From: Mya arenaria
Lineage: Eukaryota > Mollusca > Bivalvia > Myida > Myidae
DNA length: 64,000 nucleotides
Direction of reading: 5' to 3'
Assembly: GCF_026914265.1 (NCBI RefSeq)
Contig: NC_069136.1
Location: 26,486,701 to 26,550,700, forward strand
Part shown: positions 60,253 through 64,000 of the stretch, piece after piece
How positions within the stretch are numbered: position 1 is the first letter of the stretch
Layout: each line of letters starts with the position of its first letter
Position numbers and translations under genes: made by a program
The notes under the pieces: model-generated
The model's database searches: none
What the model saw: the letters and a program-made list of their open reading frames with translations, nothing else
What the model was told of the DNA's origin: nothing

Positions 60253-60428
60253 TCATCTAGCCTTTTCCCAACGTACACCTAAAGTTTCCCTTTGTATTGC
60301 ATTTCTGTCTGTGGGTGCTGTCGCTTTCTTTCTTCGTGAGGCCAGTCTTGACCTCACCTTGTGATCAAACGAATGCTCACTGAACACTTCTTTTGTTTTG
60401 TTGTATCGCTGCCATTTGTTTTGGTTGG
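60253..60428 (-). CDS. possible terminal coding exon, unidentified
   Basis: On the minus strand an acceptor-like TATCTAAACAG precedes 58 codons ending in TGA (60255-60253). The reading includes WQRYNKTKEVFSEHSFDHK and RRKKATAPTDRNAIQRETLG and is strongly basic. A second acceptor-like TTTTAG at 60500 opens a different 40-codon frame. No homolog is recognised and no upstream exon could be linked. It sits within the ~3.2-kb inverted-repeat element, so it could be a remnant of the element's own gene or a captured host exon. Confidence 0.25.
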
Positions 60429-61714
60429 CTGTTTAGATATCCTGCATTCATTTCGTTTAGGTTGATGAAGGGAAAGACTCTCTTATTCGTGTCATTGGTC
60501 TAAAAGATAAAAATGCATTCCATATGATATATCGAAAATTGCAAAACATCGATTGACACGTCATACAATAAAAGTGTGTGCAGATTTTATCACAGATAAT
60601 GGTTTAACAATTCAACTCTAAACGTGTAATACATCAATTTGTCACAGAAAACAAATCATTAATGATGGTAACCTTATAAATTTGTAAGCAGAGAAATCAA
60701 AAGTATAAAAACAGCAGTCTCGATGTGATTTTCAATGATTTTATAATTTTAGATGATGTTATAACTATGTAAAAAGAACAATGGTATAGAAAAATATCAG
60801 TTGAGTTTTATGGGAACCTATATGTTTGGTTTGAACACTAAAACTAAGTCAAAGAATCTGCAGTCCAGACGGCAACCTAAATATGAAACTGCAACCTATC
60901 TCTTCAAAAATCGGAGCTGCAACCTATCATTTTCTTTTCGTTCTCATATCTTTTAATATCATTAAAATATCCGTTCCCAAATGCATTTGCCTGTTATGTT
61001 TAAACAAAACTTAAGTGTTTTATGCGATTTTCCCAAATTATAACCTCATTTTCCGCTAAATCCGAGCCAAAATGATAAATGGAACTGTAACCTACCAGTT
61101 GGATTTCGTACATTTTGGAAACATTGAAAGTGTTCTCGAGAACGGTTAAAGTTTCAAGGAAAACATGGATATGCTAATACAAACTAGGTAGGTGGGCATA
61201 TGATAGGCTATATTAAAAAATAAAGAAAAGATTATTATTATATGTATTACCTTGATTTTCGGCTCGAGTCGAGCGTTTTGATGACGCCATCTTGCACTGA
61301 AACCTACCATTTGGTCACGTGGATTCCCCGCCGTGCCCTCGATCATAAATGAGTGTATGTACATTATATAATCTTTCATAAGTGATGCTTGAATATTGCG
61401 GAACTAAACTATGATTGTTGCATGCATATGAAAACGCATGCTTTGTCTTTCTGAACTTAACTCTGTTATAAACCTTAAACTCTTATTCAAAATCAATACA
61501 TATACTTGTATTATAAACCTTAAACTCTTATTCAAAATCATTACATACACATGTATAACAAATATCAATTTTGACTGATAAACCTTTAACTACTTACCAA
61601 ATAATGCATTTGAGGAAAGTATTAATAACTAATAACATGATCGAAACCGTGTACCTTATTGCAGAAAGCGCAAACATATTAAGTGATTGGTGAATGTTAA
61701 AAGATTTACTGTGA

Positions 61715-61890
61715 TGTACTATCTCCCATTAGGTAAAAATACCGAGTTTTTTATGCTCGTTTCTTTCAAATTAAACTCGGTATCCTTCATCAGAACCATA
61801 GTTTTCAACAATAACTCATCCTTTTTTGAATATTGAGACACAATTATTAATGATGGTAAATCTTATATTGGAGTAACAGTGCATGTTTTA
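61715..61890. repeat. dispersed repeat shared with 21725-21884
   Basis: Second copy of the repeat described at 21725-21884, in the same orientation, ending AGTGCATGTTTTAAGG. Confidence 0.7.
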
Positions 61891-62459
61891 AGGCGCAAGG
61901 ATAGAAGCCTAGCTATTAGATATTCGCTCCAGTGTCGCATTACATTTATACACTCAGATTAGATATGATTTCTTTATAATATCATTACCAATTAATTTTA
62001 GGTAACTGCCTTTTAACAATTTGTGAAAACTTTATATCATTGGGCTAAAAAATAAATAGCTCTGGTCTATTTCATGATTGCAATCAGATATTTTCACTTT
62101 GTAATCATGAAGGAAATTCGGTATTTTTTCAATATCTTTCTAAGCAAAATAGTTCATCTGAAGGCCACATGACTTTGCGATAGAATAGTTTGAATGTTGA
62201 CACAATTATTTTTATAAGTGTTTAAACAGAAATACGGAATATAGTTCGGACGGAAACACCACTGGGAGAAAAAAAGCTAGAACCTTTCTTTCGCAAGGCT
62301 GAACTCCCGAACAGACGAGAATGTATCGTAAAATACATAGATATAGTTTCTTCCTACAACATGAAGGAATTATTTGACACTATTAACCACTGAAGCATTT
62401 ATATTGTTGAAGAGCCTAAATAGTTGTCAATATTAATTGTAGACCTTAAAATACCAAGT
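61891..62459. other. 5' flank of the BTB gene
   Basis: AT-rich, with no strong promoter element or upstream coding exon. Two ~50-bp direct copies of ATAAACCTTAAACTCTTATT lie just further upstream (61470-61545). Confidence 0.35.
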
Positions 62460-63860
62460 ATGTCTGACCCCTGGCAACACGAGGAATCGTTCGCCGTCAC
62501 GAACGCGCATATGCTGAGTGATGACGTATTCTGTGATGTCACTATCCTGGCGGGGAAGGAACAAATTGAAGTAAGATGTCACCGGTGTATCCTAGCCAGC
62601 CGCTCACCTGTTTTCTACACGATGTTTTGTGGCTCACTTCCGGAAGCCGGAGAGGTGAAAATACCGGATGTAGAGGTAGACGTCCTTAGAACAGTCGTCA
62701 GGTGCGGTAATTATTGATAATTGAATAGCGTGTATTTAGTATATAAAGAAATGTTTATTCAAATACTATTAAACCATACAGTTTATGTTATTTAAAACTT
62801 ATTAGTAAGACCTTGTTTGCAGTCATGCTGTTCCTTTTGTTAGGTTTATGTACACGGGGGAAATACAGTTAATGCCTGGATCCGTCATGGCCGTGATGTA
62901 CGCTGCAAAGAAATACGACATCCGACCATTGATAAACCGCTGCAACAAATTTCTTGAAGAAAGAATTGCAATCGACGATGTCTGCGTCATTCTTGACCAA
63001 GCTTTGATATTTGGGGTAAAGGATTTGATTCAACCGTGCCTGTCGTTTGTATCGAAAAACACTGACCAAGTATTACAGAGTGATGGATTTTTGAGCATGT
63101 CTTCGGAAGCTTTGAAGTTGATTCTTGAGAAGGAAAAAGATTCACTTTACACACCAGCAGAAATAGTGTATGCATCTTGTAAGAGATGGGCGAAGCAAGC
63201 GTGCTCTTCGTCAGGGACTGAGGTTACTGACCAAGTCCTAAGGCATAAACTTGGGGATATGGTTTGTCTTGTTGATTTTGCGGGAATGTCGTTTGACTCG
63301 TTTTCTGCCAACGTAGTGCAAGAAACGATTTTATCTACCAAGGAAAAGGTCAGGTTTATAACAGAAATAATACATCGACAAACCCATTCGTTGTTGAGAG
63401 ATTTTCTGAGGTTCAACAAGGATGGACTCACAAGGGTTTGCAAGATGGTATAAGTTTCAAAACTTTAAAACATGTTACTCTATCTGGAGTAGTTTTGTAT
63501 TTACCGCATCAAAGTGGAAGTTTGAGTGGGAATTTGCAAATCCTGGAAGAGCAGACAGTCGTATTGACCCAAGACGTCACCCTATCCTACAAAGAAAACG
63601 AAAAGCATGAGAACATTCCCCTTGTTAATAGAGTTAACATTCATCCGAGAGTGACATATTCTGTTCGCCAGAGGCTAAAAGGGCAAAACACATATGAAGG
63701 TGATAAATATAAAGGTAACCAGATAATTAATGGTATAGAAATAGAATTCATGGAATTGAATTCTGGTAATTCAGGTAATGGCACATCTTTAAGTAAGGGC
63801 CAGGTACATGGTCTAACGTTTGAAGTTAAGTGTGGCAATGAGTGTGCACGGTGCAAGTAG
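62460..63860 (+). CDS. BTB-BACK-PHR domain protein (BTBD1/2/3/6-like) with an apparent frameshift
   Basis: Exon 1 is 62460-62701 (ATG to GTCGTCAG|GT) and exon 2 starts at 62844 after TTTGTTAG; the split codon reads R in VVRFMYTGE. Domains: BTB (residues about 14-120: MLSDDVFCDVTILAG, VRCHRCILASRSPVFYTMF, FMYTGEIQL, AAKKYDI), then BACK-like helices (DVCVILDQALIFGVKDLIQPC ... YASCKRWA), then a PHR-type beta domain (GWTHKGLQDGISF ... GVVLYLPHQSGS ... IEFMELNSGNSGNG) ending CGNECARCK and TAG at 63858-63860. Such proteins are Cullin-3 ubiquitin-ligase adaptors. The BTB-BACK frame closes at 63453, while the PHR part is in the next frame and is plausible from about 63381. One missing base in the A-run at 63379-63382 would join them. 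The cause could be assembly error, a pseudogenising mutation or an unseen intron. No upstream exon, promoter or poly(A) signal was recognised. Confidence 0.82.
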
Positions 63861-64000
63861 ATCGCGTAGTAATTTTTATTAAGCAGTTAAACCTAATGAC
63901 TTTACTGGCGAGAATCTAAATAATTACTGACAATTTAATCTTAGATGATAAAAAACACGTTAAACACTACAATTCATTAATGTTATTATTTAAAAAAATA

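Larger units (their letters stand above)
58170..61335. mobile_element. ~3.2-kb element with ~480-bp terminal inverted repeats
   Basis: The left end CACGGCGGGGAATCCACGTG (58170) and right end CACGTGGATTCCCCGCCGTG (to 61335) start inverted repeats running to about 58655 and from about 60852. Their inner limits are TCTGGACTGCA and TGCAGTCCAGA. The arms contain the same short frame on opposite strands (58165-58359 plus; 61379-61146 minus), a consequence of the repeat. The interior holds a (TA)n run, a nested inverted-repeat insertion (about 58880-59325) and a possible minus-strand terminal exon (60253-60428). No transposase motif was recognised, so its class is unknown. Confidence 0.8.

Noticed and set aside
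58165..61379. A conserved gene present twice (TAGNPRDQMVGFSARWRHQ...)
   Set aside because: The two copies are the arms of one inverted repeat; the frame is short and lies entirely within repeat sequence.

Overview
This window looks like nuclear genomic DNA from a metazoan, most likely a bivalve mollusc. It is AT-rich, with spliced protein-coding genes, long introns, and a dense population of small inverted-repeat elements and ~145-bp tandem-core elements of the kind common in bivalves. The species is an inference. No prokaryotic, organellar or viral gene set is visible.

Three protein-coding genes can be supported. (1) UXS1, UDP-glucuronate decarboxylase, minus strand, 40406 down to 16118: 12 coding exons join in frame into a 421-residue protein with a complete Rossmann/SDR core. 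(2) RPL8, ribosomal protein uL2, plus strand: a noncoding 5'TOP exon near 45950-45976 followed by six coding exons, 46267-52024, giving 258 residues. Its second intron carries a well-formed C/D-box snoRNA and its third a weaker relative. (3) A BTB-BACK-PHR protein of the BTBD1/2/3/6 type, plus strand, 62460-63860, in two exons with an apparent one-base frameshift before the PHR domain. UXS1 and RPL8 are divergent neighbours. They make nucleotide sugar (UDP-xylose) and ribosomes respectively, with no evident functional link.

The rest is repeat-rich. Positions 1-8100 hold a 72-bp satellite (about 73 units, 1662-6910) made of three 24-bp sub-units, with a 1512-bp (21-unit) higher-order duplication and decayed flanks. 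Positions 8.6-9.8, 27.0-27.6, 34.2-35.4 and 48.4-50.0 kb hold four tandem-core elements that differ in sequence but share one architecture: ~145-161-bp core repeats, a GGAC-rich tract, a short conserved linker and a terminal hairpin. Positions 27.95-30.94 kb hold a ~3-kb foldback element inserted into a tRNA-derived sequence. Positions 44.56-45.75 kb hold a foldback element built of 202-bp repeats. Positions 58.17-61.34 kb hold a ~3.2-kb element with ~480-bp terminal inverted repeats. Many TTAA-flanked and other MITEs fill the introns.

The strongest oddities are the graded tandem duplication of a UXS1 3' splice site plus half exon (18239-18966), the shared modular architecture of the four tandem-core elements, and an array of eight perfectly spaced AGGTCA direct repeats inside an RPL8 intron. 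All comparisons were made by eye. No alignment, database search or folding program was run.
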